From Colius striatus (taxonomy: Eukaryota; Chordata; Aves; Coliiformes; Coliidae), in the NCBI RefSeq assembly GCF_028858725.1, contig NC_084790.1, positions 4,718,001 through 4,782,000 on the forward strand: a stretch of DNA of 64,000 nucleotides. The letters are read 5' to 3'. Position 1 is the stretch's first letter. Each line of letters starts with the position of its first letter. Below are positions 1 through 12,200 of the stretch, piece by piece. The notes beneath the pieces are model-generated. The model saw only the letters and a list, made by a program, of their open reading frames with translations, made no database searches and was not told where the DNA came from. The translations under genes and the position numbers were made by a program.

Positions 1-104
1 CCTTCCCGGTGGCCCCTAGTCCCCGCTCCCCGCACTCCCAGTACCTACTTTCCCCCGCTCCCCGAGCCCCCCAGTCCCCCCCAGTAGCACCCAGTGCCGC
101 TCAC

Positions 105-155
105 CGCGGGGGCGGGCGGCGGGATCCCGACCAGGCAGAAGGCGATCCCATTCAT
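105..155 (-). CDS. ARHGAP23: ARHGAP23 first coding exon (partial gene)
   Basis: On the minus strand an ATG at 155 opens a 17-codon exon reading MNGIAFCLVGIPPPAPA. It ends at 105 in a good donor (GCG then GTGAGC) in phase 0. Human ARHGAP23 begins MNGVAFCLVGIPP, so the match is near-exact over the first 13 residues. The family is a Rho-type GTPase-activating protein with PDZ, PH and RhoGAP domains; none of those domains lies in this exon, and the rest of the gene continues off the left edge. The exon sits in a very GC-rich island. No pyrimidine tract plus AG lies just upstream, so this looks like a true first exon and not an internal one. SOCS7, in the same orientation, is the next gene upstream, as in human. 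The identification rests on a short but distinctive peptide. Confidence 0.85.
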
Positions 156-460
156 CGGGGCGCGGCGGCCGGGCTCGGTTCGGTCCGGCCCGGCAAGGCA
201 CGGCTCGGCCCCGTAAGGCACGGTTCGGCCCGGCCCCGCACGATCCGGTCCGGCTGGGCTCGGCACGGCTCGGTTCGGGCTGGGCCGGCCCCGGCCCCGG
301 CTGCGGCTCCGCCTCCTCCGGGCGCCCGCGGCGGCGGGCGGGAACGGGCGGGGCGCGGCACGGCACGGCCCGCCCCGTCGGGGGGGCAGCGGGGCTGGAA
401 CGGGCACCGCCGGGGAACGGGACAGGGACCCGAGCGGCGGCAGGCGGGGGACATGCGGGG
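156..460 (-). promoter_or_regulatory. ARHGAP23: ARHGAP23 5'UTR and CpG-island promoter
   Basis: Extremely CpG-rich DNA lies immediately upstream of the ARHGAP23 start codon. It contains many short tandem variants of a GGCTCGGTTCGG-like motif between about 165 and 300. No TATA box is evident. The function as promoter is inferred from position and composition. Confidence 0.6.
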
Positions 461-710
461 AGGGACGGGAGACATCCAGGGACCGGGACCAGGCAAGGGG
501 ACACCGAGGCACGGGGACAGGGACAGACAAGGGACACCCAGGGACAGGGACAGGGACAGACAAGGGACACTCAGGATCTGAGACACACAAGGGACACCCA
601 CGGACTCGGACCAGGCAAGGGGAAACCCAGGCATAGGTACAGGGACAGGCAAGGGACACTCAGGGACTGAGACCAGGCAAGGGACACCGAGGGACGGACG
701 GGCATGGGAC
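461..710. repeat. Degenerate GGGACA-rich minisatellite
   Basis: Imperfect tandem units built on GACAAGGGACAC followed by CAGGGAC variants repeat roughly every 30-40 bp. The long open frames across it on both strands are by-products of the repeat. No gene is seen. Confidence 0.6.
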
Positions 711-1683
711 ACCCAGGACAGGATAAGCCAGGACAGAGGGCCAGGAACCAGCAGCAGAACAGAGCAGGATGGGCACAGAGGGATGGCAGGAGAGCGGGCC
801 AGGGACAGCCAGGCAAGGCCAAGGACATAGAGACAGGAAACGGGGGGACAGGAGTGACGGGGACTGGCACTGGCAGACACAGGGACGGAAACACCCGAGC
901 TGGGGCTGACGGAGGGACAAAGGCTGACACAGACCCACGCGGAAAGGAAACGGCGACGACGGGAAACAGCAGGATGGACGGACAGAGCCTGCCCTGGCAC
1001 ACAGAGGGACAGGGCCTGGCCCAGCTCACGCTGCCTGGCCCACAGAGGAGCATCCCAAAGCCGTCATTAAGCAACCACCGAGTAAATTAATCCACACCTG
1101 AGTCTTGGGGTGCAAACGGCACCTCAGAGGAGCTTTGGTGGTGGCAGACAGCTGCAACGCTTTGGCATGAGCCCTGAGTCACTGAGGGCTTGGCCGTGGC
1201 ACAGGATGGGCACAGCTGGCACCCAGCACCAGCCCTGGGGCAGTGGGGGACAACGGTGGAAGGGAAATAGAGCTGCACGTGATGGGAGGAGGCACAGGAA
1301 ACCAGGGAGGAATGACAGCCACAGCCCGTGGGGATGCACGGACTCAAGGTGGGGAGGAGAGACCTGGAGCTGGGGTTTGGTCAGGTGCCAACAGGACTGA
1401 GCCCAAGAGGGGGATGAGCCCAAGCGGGTCCAGGGCAGGGCACAGAGGGATGGGTCTCCCAGTCTCCCACTGTGGCACCCTGAGATTGCTGGTGGGCAAT
1501 CTGTTGCTGGCGGGTGTCACCGTCCTCACCCCAGGTCCAGCAGGGGCAGAGTGGTGGGGGCTGGCTGCTTGCAGGCATAAATCCTCAGGGCACCCCAGGA
1601 CACAGGGAAGGTGCCAGGGACACACAACCACCCACCAGACACACAGTGCAGCCCAGGCCTGTGCCAGGGGCTCCAGCACACCC
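711..1683. other. Intergenic, no gene seen
   Basis: Moderately GC-rich sequence with GGGACA-like words fading out to about 1000, then unique sequence. No conserved peptide, splice-flanked exon or RNA gene is recognised. Confidence 0.5.
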
Positions 1684-1885
1684 ACTCAGAGAATCATGGA
1701 ATTGTTTCAGTTGCAAGAGTCCTCTAAGCTCCTGGAGTCCCAGCCCTTCCCTCACCCTGCCCAGCCCACCACTGACCCACAGCCCCCAGCACCTCAGCTC
1801 CACGGCTTCGGGATCCCTCCAGTGATAGGGACTCCCCCAGCTCCCTGGGCAGCCCATTCCAGTGCTTGCAATGCCCCCTCACCCA
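1684..1885 (-). mobile_element. CR1 LINE fragment (3' end)
   Basis: Read on the minus strand this matches the 3' part of the other CR1 copies in the window: the GGCTGCCCAGGGAG box, the GGAGGGATCCCGAAGCC box, and a tail GGAGCTTAGAGGACTCTTGC. The copy is 5'-truncated, as is usual for CR1, and is diverged. Confidence 0.8.
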
Positions 1886-2544
1886 AGACGGTGCTAACTC
1901 CAACCCACCCACCGAGCCCCTCCCGAGCAGTCCTCTCCCTGCCTGCACCCAGGGTTTGCCCGCGCCTCCCCGCACGCCCCTGGGACGCCAGCCCACACCC
2001 CGCAGACCCAGACACCAAGCACGAGTTTTCCGTGACACAATCGAGAAAGTCTGTGTCAACAACGACTTCCTCCGGGCACCAGGAGAAACCTCAGCACCAC
2101 CAGAGAAAATAAATGACCCAGTCGTCAGCTGCTGCTGTGGAAACGGCAGCAACCGGGGGCTGGAGAGAGGCTGCAGGGCCTGATCCTGCCTATGGGTACG
2201 TCCCACTTGCCTGGGCTCCACACAGCCACCCACTGCAGGCAGCTGGCACAGTCACCCATGTCACCCTGAAACAGCCTCTCTGGGGCACAGTACCCACAGC
2301 AATGATTTGGGTGGGGAGGGGGAACCCTGTGCTCTGGAAACAAGCTGATGCCAGCACCCGAGAGGGACCCACTGGCACCGCCGCTGTCCCCTGCCCCAGC
2401 CTTGGGAACTGGCCCAGCAGCTGGAGGGAACAAACAGTCGGATGCGAGTGACGGGACGTTTCCTCCCTGTGAAGGCTCAGCTGGACGCTCTCACACGGCT
2501 TCCAGACACCCTTTGCCCACGGGTCCCTCTGTCCCCAGCCCCTC
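1886..2544. other. Intergenic, no gene seen
   Basis: Unique GC-rich sequence between a CR1 fragment and a minisatellite. No coding exon or RNA gene is recognised. Confidence 0.5.
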
Positions 2545-2770
2545 TGCATGGGCCAACCCCAGACCCCCTGCATGGGCCACCCTCATCTCCTCTGCATAGG
2601 TACCCCAGACCCCCTGCATGGGCCACCCAAGTCCCCCTGTATGGACCAACCCCAGACCCCCTGCATGGGCACCTCAGACCTCCTGCATGGGCCACCCCAG
2701 ACCCCCTGCCTGGACACCCCCAGATCCCCTGCATGGGCCACCCCAGACCCCCTGCATGGGCCACCCCTGG
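2545..2770. repeat. 23-bp minisatellite
   Basis: About ten imperfect copies of a 23-bp unit of the type GCATGGGCCACCCCAGACCC plus CCT stand in tandem, with some units partly deleted. The proline-rich open frames across it are repeat artefacts. Confidence 0.8.
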
Positions 2771-3839
2771 CCTGCAGAGGAGCAGAGCAGCTCAGGGTTC
2801 AGGATGCTCTGGATGGCCACCCTCGCTCTGCCCAACCATGGCAGGATTTGCCACTCCAGACAGCTCTACCACAGCCTCTCTCCAGACAGACTGTCCAGGG
2901 AACATCCCCTCCAGTCAGGCCTGGCACCAAGGACCCACCCAACCCACATCCTGGCAGCTGGGCAGTGGGGAGAAGCGGAGCAGACCCCTAGCTGTGCCCA
3001 AGGGCCACCCACTCCCATTCTCCACCAGTCAGGGCTGCTCCTGGGGGTCCTTCTCCTTGTGTCCCCCTGTAATGGGATGCACAATCACATCCTGCCCACA
3101 GCCCCCCCTCCCGGCAGCCCCCATGGGACACCCAAGAGGAGGTGCTGCTGGTGGGACCTGGCCATGGACCCCAGGACTCCTGGGTGCCCACATGGCCTCC
3201 CCACCCTCACCAGGGAGGTGATGTGACCTGAGCTGGCCACGGTGTCCCTGATTCCCACCACTGTGTGGGATAAAGAGACAGGGATGGACCCTCACATGAG
3301 GTTGGGGAGAAACAAACAGCCCAAGCCACGGGTGACCCCTACTCTTGGGCGCACAGTCTGAGGGAGGGCTCAAGGAGAGCCCCCAAGCTCCAGATCCATT
3401 CCTGTGGCAGCTTTTCCACGAGGGTCCCCAAGGAACAGGGTACCACCATGCACCCAGGCACCCGATGCTCTCTCCCTCCTCCCAGCCCTCTTTGTCTCCC
3501 CCAACCCCACCCCAGCACCAAGACCCCCTTTGCAGCCCGCCTGGGACATGCCACCCTGGCAGGGCAGCCCTGAGCTGCCATCGCCGCTCACCCCACACCC
3601 CATTCCATCACCATCCACCCGAAAATCATTGTCCCGGCTCCCACCCTGTTTAAGAGAGCAGATCCACCACATCTCAACCCCCTCGGCCCCCGCCTCAGCC
3701 CAGACCCTGGCAGCTGGAGAAGCGGAGCAGGGGGAACACAAACCCCCCGCCCGGGGCTGCCGCTCCCTGCAGAGCCGCTTCCGCGCCACAGACAAAGGCA
3801 GAGAGAGTGGAATCCTCTCTGGGCGAGGGGTTTTAACCT
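2771..3839. other. Intergenic, no gene seen
   Basis: C-rich unique sequence with many open frames caused by composition. No conserved peptide or exon structure is recognised. Confidence 0.5.
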
Positions 3840-4314
3840 AATCCCACCAAATTAAAACGAAGAAAAAGCGAGAGCGGGAGGCGGGAGCGGGGCCGGAGGG
3901 GCAGCGGCATCGGGACAGCACCGCCCGCAGCTTCCCCGAGGCCGGGGCGGCGCCGGGGCGCGGGGCTGCGCGGGGTCTCACGCGTGGCAAAGCGCGGCGC
4001 CCGCCGCGGGGCTCGGCACCCTCCCGGCCCCGAGCACACGTCTCCCGATGGAGGGCTCCTCTCCCCGCTCGGCAGCCGACGCCGCGCGAAGCCATTTTGA
4101 GCTGACGGCGGCGAGACGAAAGGGTTACGGCCCCAACCCCTCCTTCCCCTGCCCGCAAGAGGGTCTGCGGGGGATAAACAAGAGCAAAGCCGGCGGGGGG
4201 GGGGGGGGCGGTTCGGGCGAGGAAACGAGGCAGCCGGGCAGAGCAAAGCAGGGCAGCTCGGCGCGGGCGGGGGTGAGCGGGGGGCCGGCGCAGACTTACA
4301 TGCTCATCCCACAT
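3840..4314 (-). promoter_or_regulatory. CpG island with possible minus-strand first exon
   Basis: CpG-dense DNA contains a YY1-like box on the minus strand (CAAAATGGC, near 4094). Just to its right a minus-strand ATG at 4314 reads MWDEH and runs in phase 0 into a strong donor, GTAAGT, whose first base is 4299. The ARHGAP23 exon at 105-155 also ends in phase 0, so this could be an alternative first exon of that gene. It could equally be the promoter of an unannotated noncoding transcript. The island is seen directly; the exon is inferred. Confidence 0.35.
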
Positions 4315-6049
4315 CAGGGAGGGGCTGAAATCCCGCTGGGAACTGGGGTACGCTGGAGACCCCTCACTCCGTGTATCCCCGGCCCATCGCGGCCGGCAGC
4401 GGGACACGGGGAGCTGCCCCCGCTGCTGGATCCCGCTGGCTCTGCCAGAGCTGCCGGCAGGCACATGCCAACCTGCTGCTGCTCACGGCCTAAAATTACC
4501 ACCTAAAATTACTACCACGGCTCTTCCGAAGGCGTCAGCGCCAACGAGGGCGGCGGGGAAGGCGGGCGGGCTGCTCGGGAGCTCCTCTGCATTGCAGCTG
4601 GAGCTGCGCGAAGGGGGAGGGTGGGTTTTTTTCCAGCGGGAAAGCAAACCCTGAGACCCGCCGGAGAGCGGCCGGGGAGCCGTGAGGTGCTGCGGGAGGG
4701 GGGATGCCCCAGGGAGGATGCTGTGCCCCGGGTGGCTGTGCCCCTGGGCACGTCAGCACATCACTGGCAGCCCCCGCGTTGGCTTTCGCCGCTGCAGTGG
4801 GGCGGGTGGATGAGCTCCCGGGGGTCCGGTGGGCTCCTGGCTGGCCACGGCCCTTCCTCGGGGCGGGGAGCAGGGGGGTTGGTTCTCAAGCACGAGGCCC
4901 CCAACGTGCAGTGAAGCCTCGCTTGCGTGCTGCGGACGTGTCGTGCCCGAAGCTGTGGCTCTGCCGTGGTCCCCGATGCAGCTTCAGACCCTCTTGCCCC
5001 GGGGTGGGGGCACACACGAGGTGTTAAAGCTCACACCCAGATCCAGGCCGAGAGAGAAGGATGGGGCAGGTTGCAAAAACACAAGGCAGAGCCCGAGGGA
5101 TGCAGAGGCTGTGGGAAGGGAGCTGGACCCCTCGCCTGGGTGCACAGCAACGTGGGAGAGGGGCAATGCTCAGAGGAGGAACAACCCCCCAACCCAGGGT
5201 GGGAAAGCCTGAGGTGGGAAAGCCCCATCCACACGGAGCCATGGCATGGGGAGGCCGACAGCACCCACATCTCTGGGTGTGCACCAGGGTGGGACAACGC
5301 AGCCCAGCCTGGGCACAGTGGCCAGGACGGCTTCTGGAGGCGTTGGCTGGTGAATAACGGATGGGGAGACAGAGGAAAGACCGACAGACACAGCCTCATG
5401 GGACAACCCCCCCTCGCCCGAGCTTTCTCCACACCCCACAGCAGACACCCCATGGCAGCTCCAGCCCCTTCCCCAAGCAGAAACCCCCTCTCCAAATCCT
5501 GCTGCTCGCAGCAAGTGGGACAAGACCCACCCTGAGCTGCAACAGAAGCCTATGGCAGAGCAGGGACCATCTGCTCCCAGCCACCCATCCCCTCCACGTC
5601 GGGCAAGGGGCCAGAAGCCCTCCCCATGGCAGGCCCCTTGGGCAGGGCGAGCACCCACCGGTGCCCACGCAGAGAGCCCACGCACATGCCACGGGCAGCG
5701 CTGGTGTTGGTGGGGCAGAGATGGGAGACAGGGGAGCAGGGTGGGCAGGGGCTCAGCCCCAGGGCTGTGTGTCCCAGCAGCAGACAGGTGTCACTGGGGG
5801 GACTGGATGAAGCAGGTGGGTGATGCTGGGGGTCCCAGGGTGTTAATCTGGGAGCAGTGGGGAGGTGATGCTGAGGTGGGGGTGCAGGCGATCCCAGGGA
5901 AGCAGGTGGTGATGTGGAGGGTGTCAGGGGAGGGGGAGTGAGCAGCAGCAGGGAGGGGGGCGCTGAGAAAGGTGGGTGGGAACCCGGGAAGGCAAAACGG
6001 GTGCCCGAGCAGCAGGTGGGGAGCACGGAAGGGGCAGGCGGGGTTCCCG
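4315..6049. other. Intergenic, with a small CpG cluster at about 4510-4720
   Basis: A second, weaker CpG-rich patch lies at about 4510-4720; the rest is G/C-rich unique sequence. No coding exon or RNA gene is recognised. Confidence 0.45.
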
Positions 6050-6425
6050 GGGGGCGCGGACGGGGGTCTCGGTAGGAAGCTCTTCCCAGCTTCACACCGG
6101 CGCCGCGCCCGTGGGTGCTGCTGGACCCGACCCGCCCCGTCCCCGGTCCCGGGCGCTCCTACCTGCTCCATGGGGCCGCCGAGGGCGCGGGGCGGCCGCG
6201 GGCCATGCGCCGGTGCCGGTGGCGGAGCCGGTGGCGGAGCCGGCGCGCCCCGGTGCGGCCCCGCTGCTGCCGCTGCCGCCGCCTCTCGCCGCCGCCGCCT
6301 CTCGCCGCCGCCGCCCACGCCCGGCGCCGCCCGGCGCATCCCGGGAGCGGCGTCATGTGAGCGGCGGCGGGAGGGGGCCGCGACCGGCCCCACCCGGGGC
6401 CCCGCCGCCGCCCTCTCCTCCGCCC
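6050..6425 (-). promoter_or_regulatory. CpG island with possible alternative first exon
   Basis: A dense CpG island with GCC-repeat stretches. On the minus strand an ATG at 6171 reads ATG GAG CAG and then meets a consensus donor (CAG then GTAGGA, intron starting at 6162), in phase 0. As with the island at 3840, the phase and orientation would allow splicing to ARHGAP23 exon 2, bypassing the exon at 105-155. I see no second exon inside the window to confirm this. Confidence 0.35.
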
Positions 6426-7075
6426 GCCCGACCTCCCCTCCATCCCTCCACCACCACCCCCCATCCTCCCCTCCATCCATCCTTCCATCACACCCTGCAT
6501 CCTGCCTCCCACCTCCCTTTCAACTCCTTCCTTCCCTCCCTCCATCCTTCCACTCTTCCTCACCCCTTCATCCTTCCATCCAGCCCCAGCCATCCTCCCT
6601 TCCAACCCTCCCTCCTCCCATCCATCCATCCATCCATCCATCCATCCCCATTCAGTCCTCCTTCTTCCTGCCCATCCACACATCCTCTTTTCATCCCTCT
6701 CCCCATGTTTCCATCCATCCCTCTATTCCTCCATCCATCCATCCATCCATCCACCCCTCCATCCCTCCATCCATCCATCCATCCATCCATACATACATAC
6801 ATCCCTCTATTCCTCCATCCATCCATCCATCCATCCATCCATCCATCCACCCCTCCATCCCTCCATCCATCCATCCATCCATCCTTCCATCCATCCCTCC
6901 CTCCATCCATCCATCCATCCATCCCTCCCTCCCTCCACTCCTCCATCCCTCCATCCATCCATCCATCCCTCCCTCCATCCCTCCATCCATCCATCCATCC
7001 ATCCATCAATCCCTCTATCCCTCCATCCCTTCATCCATCCCTCCATCCATCCATCCCTCCCTCCCCTGTCCCCCC
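6426..7075. repeat. (CCAT)n / (CCCT)n microsatellite block
   Basis: About 650 bp of CCATCCAT tetranucleotide tracts interrupted by CCTCC and CCTTCC variants and a few CATACATA units. Its pyrimidine-rich strand leaves frames open on both strands, giving Ile-His-Pro-Ser and Met-Asp-Gly-Trp polypeptides that are artefacts. Confidence 0.95.
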
Positions 7076-8867
7076 ACCATTACCCATCTACCTGTACATC
7101 CATCCCTTACTCTCCTTCATCCCACTCCCTCCTCATCACCCTCCCTCCCCCCATCCCCCAGCTCTGTGGGGGGCCGCAGTGGCCCGTGGGGTGCGGGGGC
7201 TGGTGGCCATGCTTCTTGTGGTGGTGGCCATGCCTGGTGTTGTGGTGGCAGCAGGGCAGGGGGCAGGTGGCAGCGTTTGCCCCTCTGCCAGCAGCAGCTC
7301 CGTGGCCCCTGGCCCAGCCGCGGCGTTTCCCGGCACAGCGCCCGAGCCCTCGAGCCTGGGTAAATATTATCCTGGAAGCAGCGCCAGTGCCAGGCCCAGC
7401 CAGGCCAGTGACCCGCTGGGGCTCTGCCAGTGCCCTGCCAGTGCCCTGAATGCCTTGGCAAGGAGCACTCGGCCCCAGCCTGGCCTTGGCTCCCCGGGTA
7501 CGGCCCCATGCTCTGCCTCAGCTCCCCACGCAGGGCCCTCTACCGTGCCTCAGTTTCCCTTGCATGGGCTCAGGCTGTGTCTCAGTTTCCCTCCTGTTAC
7601 CCCACATTTATCCCAATGCATTAGGGAAAGTGAGGATGAGGAGGGGCCAAGCACCCACCCCATCCCCTTAACACAGCCCAGCCCTGAGATGGTGAGGGTG
7701 CAGGATGCTCCCCAACCCAGGTCAGTCCAGGCTGGCTGAGGAGGGGGTTTAAGGCTGGAGGAGCAGCTCAGTAACACCCCAACAGGTCTTTTTTGGCTGG
7801 GGCACAGGGTGGGCGGCACCAGGAGCCAGCAATGCTCAGCCCCTCAGGCCCACCTCCACCTCCCCTGAGCCCCCACGCCACAGCCATCGCACCCCAGTAG
7901 CCCTGGGGACTCACTGGGTCTAAGGGGGGTGGATGGTCCTGGGGCCTGATGCTGCAGCAGCACCCAGGGGGCTGGGGGGGAGGTGGGCAGGAAGAAAGCA
8001 GCTTTTGTCTGGGGGCTCCAAACCTCACCCAGGGACTTGTGGGGGGGGATTTGCTGCTTTCTGATGCTAATGAGATGTTAAAAATAAGCTCTGCGCAGCG
8101 CAGCCATGTTGGGGCTTTTCCAGGGTGGCTTGGAGGCAGCTGGACAAAGGGGCTTTATGGGGCTCAGGGGGCTTTGAGGGGGTGCCCCAACCCTGCCCGG
8201 GGGCCCCCACAGCCTTGGGGCACCCTCCCTGTCAAGTGCAGCCATTCCTGCCAGCACAACCCTCCTGAGAGCTGGGTGAACCCCAAAACCTCCCCACTCC
8301 CTCCCCAGCTGGGAGCATCCTGCCCGTGGGGGTTGTCAGCCTTGGGGGGGGCAATGGACGGGGCCTGCTGGCATCTCTCAGCTCCAGCCCCTGGAAAATA
8401 ATTCATGAGGAGGCCCCAGCTGTGGGATCCCGGCTGGAGAGGCCGTCTGGGCTCTCAATGAGGCCTTTGTCCCTGCACAGAGCTCAGTCTGGGGACTTGT
8501 GGCCACGGCTGGGGCACTGGGGCAGAGAGCGAGGCAAAGCCCCCCCACCAACCCTGCAGCCAGCAGTAGGGTGTGATGTCCCCAGCACTGCTGCCCCCCA
8601 TCACCTCCTCACTGCCACCCACCAGGGAGGGAGGAGGAGGGCTGCAGCTCTCCAGGGCTGTGAGCATCCCCCACACCAGAGCCAGGGGTGCTGTGTGCCG
8701 CCTGCCTCAGCCCCATTCTGTCGCTCCACAGCCTTTGATCTGCCAAACTCAGGGGCGTTCAAAGTGCCTCAGCACAGGGAAGGGGATGGGGTGGGGGGGG
8801 AAAGCACTGCTCCCACAGTCAAGAGAGGGGCTGGGGAGGGGGATGAGGTGAAGGTGGGGGTCTCTTC
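7076..8867. other. Intergenic with small AT-rich islands
   Basis: GC-rich unique DNA containing short AT-rich islands at about 7360-7375, 8060-8092 and 8393-8408. The middle one includes a MEF2-like TTAAAAATAAG. No gene is recognised. Confidence 0.4.
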
Positions 8868-9085
8868 TCACAAATTAAATGCAACAGGACAAGAGGAAAT
8901 GGCCTCAAGTTGCATGAGGGGACAGTTAGGGTGGACATTAGGATGTTTTTTACCAGTGGAAGGGTTTTCAAACACTGTGCCAGGCTGCCCAGGGAGGTGG
9001 GGGAGTCCCCATGCCTGGAGGGATCCCAAAGCCAAGGAGCTGAAGGCCATGGGGTAGTGGTGGCTGGTGCAGTTCTGGGGTAACA
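8868..9085 (+). mobile_element. CR1 LINE fragment
   Basis: Carries the GGACAAGAGGAAATGG block, the CTGTGCCAGGCTGCCCAGGG block and the CCTGGAGGGATCCCAAAGCC block in the order seen in the other CR1 copies. It lies just beyond the SOCS7 polyadenylation site. Confidence 0.8.
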
Positions 9086-9229
9086 GTTGGATTGGAGGTT
9101 GTTAAAGGTTGGGGGGCAGGAGTGGGACGTGGGCATCTCCATCCCTTTGAGTCCCCATCCCGCTCCCCCAGGGATGCTGCAACTGGGAGGGGAGGCAGTG
9201 GCTCAGGCCTCGAGACATCACACAGCACA

Positions 9230-12200
9230 TGAACCAATTTCCAACTGTTTTATTTCAAACCCCCCCATCTCTCTTCCCACCCCACACCCCCAACCAAAAT
9301 CAAACCACCCCAAACACAAATCAGCGGTCAAAACAACGATAGAAAGGAGTTACAAACACACAAGTCAGCTCTCCCTCACTGACCACTTACCAAAAAAAAA
9401 ACCCCAAACCACCCCAAAACCCTAAAACAACCCAAAACCAAAGGCCAAAAACGGGGAACTTCACGCCAGCTGCCCCACCAGGACCTGCAGCGGTTACCAC
9501 ACGAGAGGCCAGACATGCCTATTAACACAATATATACAGACAACCCCCCCAAGCCCAGGGACAGCCAGGCTCCCCCTTCCTATCCCCAAAAATAACCAAA
9601 CACACCCACAAAAGTGCATTTGTTGCGTTTATATCAAAAAAACATCTCTTTTTCTTTCCCCTCTCTCTTTTCTCCTCGGAAAGATTGGCCTGCCAGCCTG
9701 TTTCGTTCTTTTTACCCACTTAGTAACTTCTTTAATATACTTTATGAAAATAAATTATACAGCAACTATTTCAATAAATTAAGCACACACCAAAATAAAA
9801 AAACAAGAACCCCAAATGAACAAACCAACCCCCATCTGCCCCCCAACACCCCCCAAAAGAAGATGAAACGAAGCAAAGCTGCATTTCTCCCAACAGTGGG
9901 TCAGCAACCCTGGCCACGAGCAGCACACGGTCCTGCCCTTGGAGCTGCTGAGATCTGCTCCTTCCCTCTCGAAAGGCAAATCTGCACCCAGCGTTACTCG
10001 CTGCCCATCGGTGGTTTTGTGGGGTAAAACCCTGGCTGAGGTGGGGAGCAGCCAGGGGAGGGCACTGGGAGACCCCCGTGTTTCTGGGCACCAGTTGTGC
10101 TTTTCAGCTGGAGGCACGGTCAGAGGCATCCCTAGGGGAGGGTTTGGGAAGGGGTGGCAGAGGTGTCCCACCTGCCCCATCTCACCTGGAAGACTCTGGC
10201 TGAGGAATAAGGGGCAAGGGAGAGGAAGAGCAGCACTACAGGGGCTGCTCAGATGAATATCCCCCATCCCTGCAAACCTGAGGGTCTGTGTCCCCGCTGA
10301 ACCTTCATCAGGCTCAGACCTGATGGTCACTTCTTACGGGTAAAATCGTCCCAAGGGCTGACTTTAACTGCAAAGAACAAAAGACAACAGCCTTGCTCTG
10401 GGGAGCAGGAAATCCTTCTCTTTGCAAATCTCACTTGCCAGCCTTTTCCTCCCCAAACTGCTCCCAGACAAGACTTCATCCCCAGGCATAACCTGCAGCA
10501 GAGCCTGCCTGGCCAGGGCACAGCCCAGCATATCCCCCTGCTCCTTCAGGCACACACACTGTAACATGGGGCCATTAAAACACACTCTTAGGCTGTAAAA
10601 GGTGGCCAGATATGTAAGTGCCACGAGCCTGGGACTTACAAAACCACCACTTCCTCCTCGCTTGTGTGGTTCCCACCTTGCCTGCAGCAGGTCCTACCCA
10701 AACCAAGCTAAGGAGGATTCTTTTTTCCCTGCTTCTTTCAAGGAGGTTGATGTGAGAAAACTGCCCTGGCTTATCCAAATGCCACACTGCTGGAGCGATC
10801 CAGGTCATTCCCTACCCTGAAACAGGCTGCAGGGAGAGGAGGAGGGGCCCTGCCAAGCCCAACAGGCTTGAGCAAACCATGCCGTGGGATCTTATCAACC
10901 TGGGAACCAGGTTCAACCCAGGCTGAAGGCTGCACCCATCCAGCTGAACAAGGAGCTTTTCCAGAGGCAGTTTCTGCACTTTGGCAGTTTTTATGGTCCA
11001 TTTCATTGCTCATCCACCTCTGGGCCCTGAGAGAGGGACGAGGACGGCAGCAACCTCTGCAGAATTCAAGGTTGGACAAAGGAGGCTATAACATTTTCTT
11101 CCAAATCAGCAGGATGAGAGCACCCTCCAGAACCAACCCACAAACCCCTCTTCAGGCAGGACACAAACGTGAGGTGTTCCTCCCCAGACAGGGATGGGGG
11201 TTCACTGGCCAAACAGTACTCAGCCACCTCCCTGAGGTATCACCCATGTTCCCCAGAGACCACCCCTACCTCGGCAGAGACCATTCAGCATTGAAAGCAA
11301 AGCTCTGGAGCCTTTCCACACCCAAACAGCAGATGACATCCCTCCCTCTCCTCACACCTAGATGTGAAGGAGTACCAGGAACAGCTTGATTTTAAATGGC
11401 TTTCAAGAGAAGGCCGTTAACTACAGTTAACTGTAGGAGCTTATCCAGCACCACCAGCCCCAGGCAGCAGCCTGGCACTGACCCTGCTCCAGCTCCTGTG
11501 GAGCACAGTGAGGTGGAGGAAGGCCCTGGGAAGGCTGAAGGGCATCTGTCGCCTCCATGGCAGAGCTGACCCCTGTGCAGCTCCAGCTGACACCAAACTC
11601 ATCAGCATGATATGTTACTGTCCTGCTCATCCCCTATCCTACAACCCCCAAGCACATTTCCTTCATCATTTCAGCTGCTGCAGACAGACCTAAAGCCTGC
11701 TGCTGGCCTAAATTTGGGGAGGGGTGCAAGTAAGAGCAGAAGCAGCAGCAGGCAGCTGAGAGGAGTCCTCCCAAGGAGGACAGCCGACCAAACACATGTG
11801 AATCAAGTATTGCCCCTAAAGTCTGGCTGCTCCTTTGACAGCTCTGGAAGCTGCTGAGCCCTCTCACCCCTCCTCCTGGTGAGTTCTGTGGAGGGGAAGG
11901 GGATGGATCTGTCTCCTGACCTGCCATGGAGCAGGACCAAGTGTTCTCACCCCACCCCAGCACTGGCAGGACAGACTCTGTGCTGATTCCCAGTACCCGC
12001 CCAGCACCAGTTTCCCTTGGCTTGCTCTCCAGGTCAGCTGTTTCCCCTTCCCAAACCCACCCTGCACCTCTCCATCCCAGAAGAGGGAAGGAAGGAGTGA
12101 AAATACCATCACCACCATCACCCCAGGGAGAGGACCAGCTTCTCCCACAGCCCATCACCCATCCCCACGCACCAGCCCACGCCATCACATCCTGGTCTCC

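Noticed and set aside
5972-7739. Open frames of 463 and 587 codons rich in Ile-His-Pro-Ser, and antisense Met-Asp-Gly-Trp frames
   Set aside because: Produced by the CCAT/CCCT microsatellite. There is no conserved domain and the same pattern appears in several frames.
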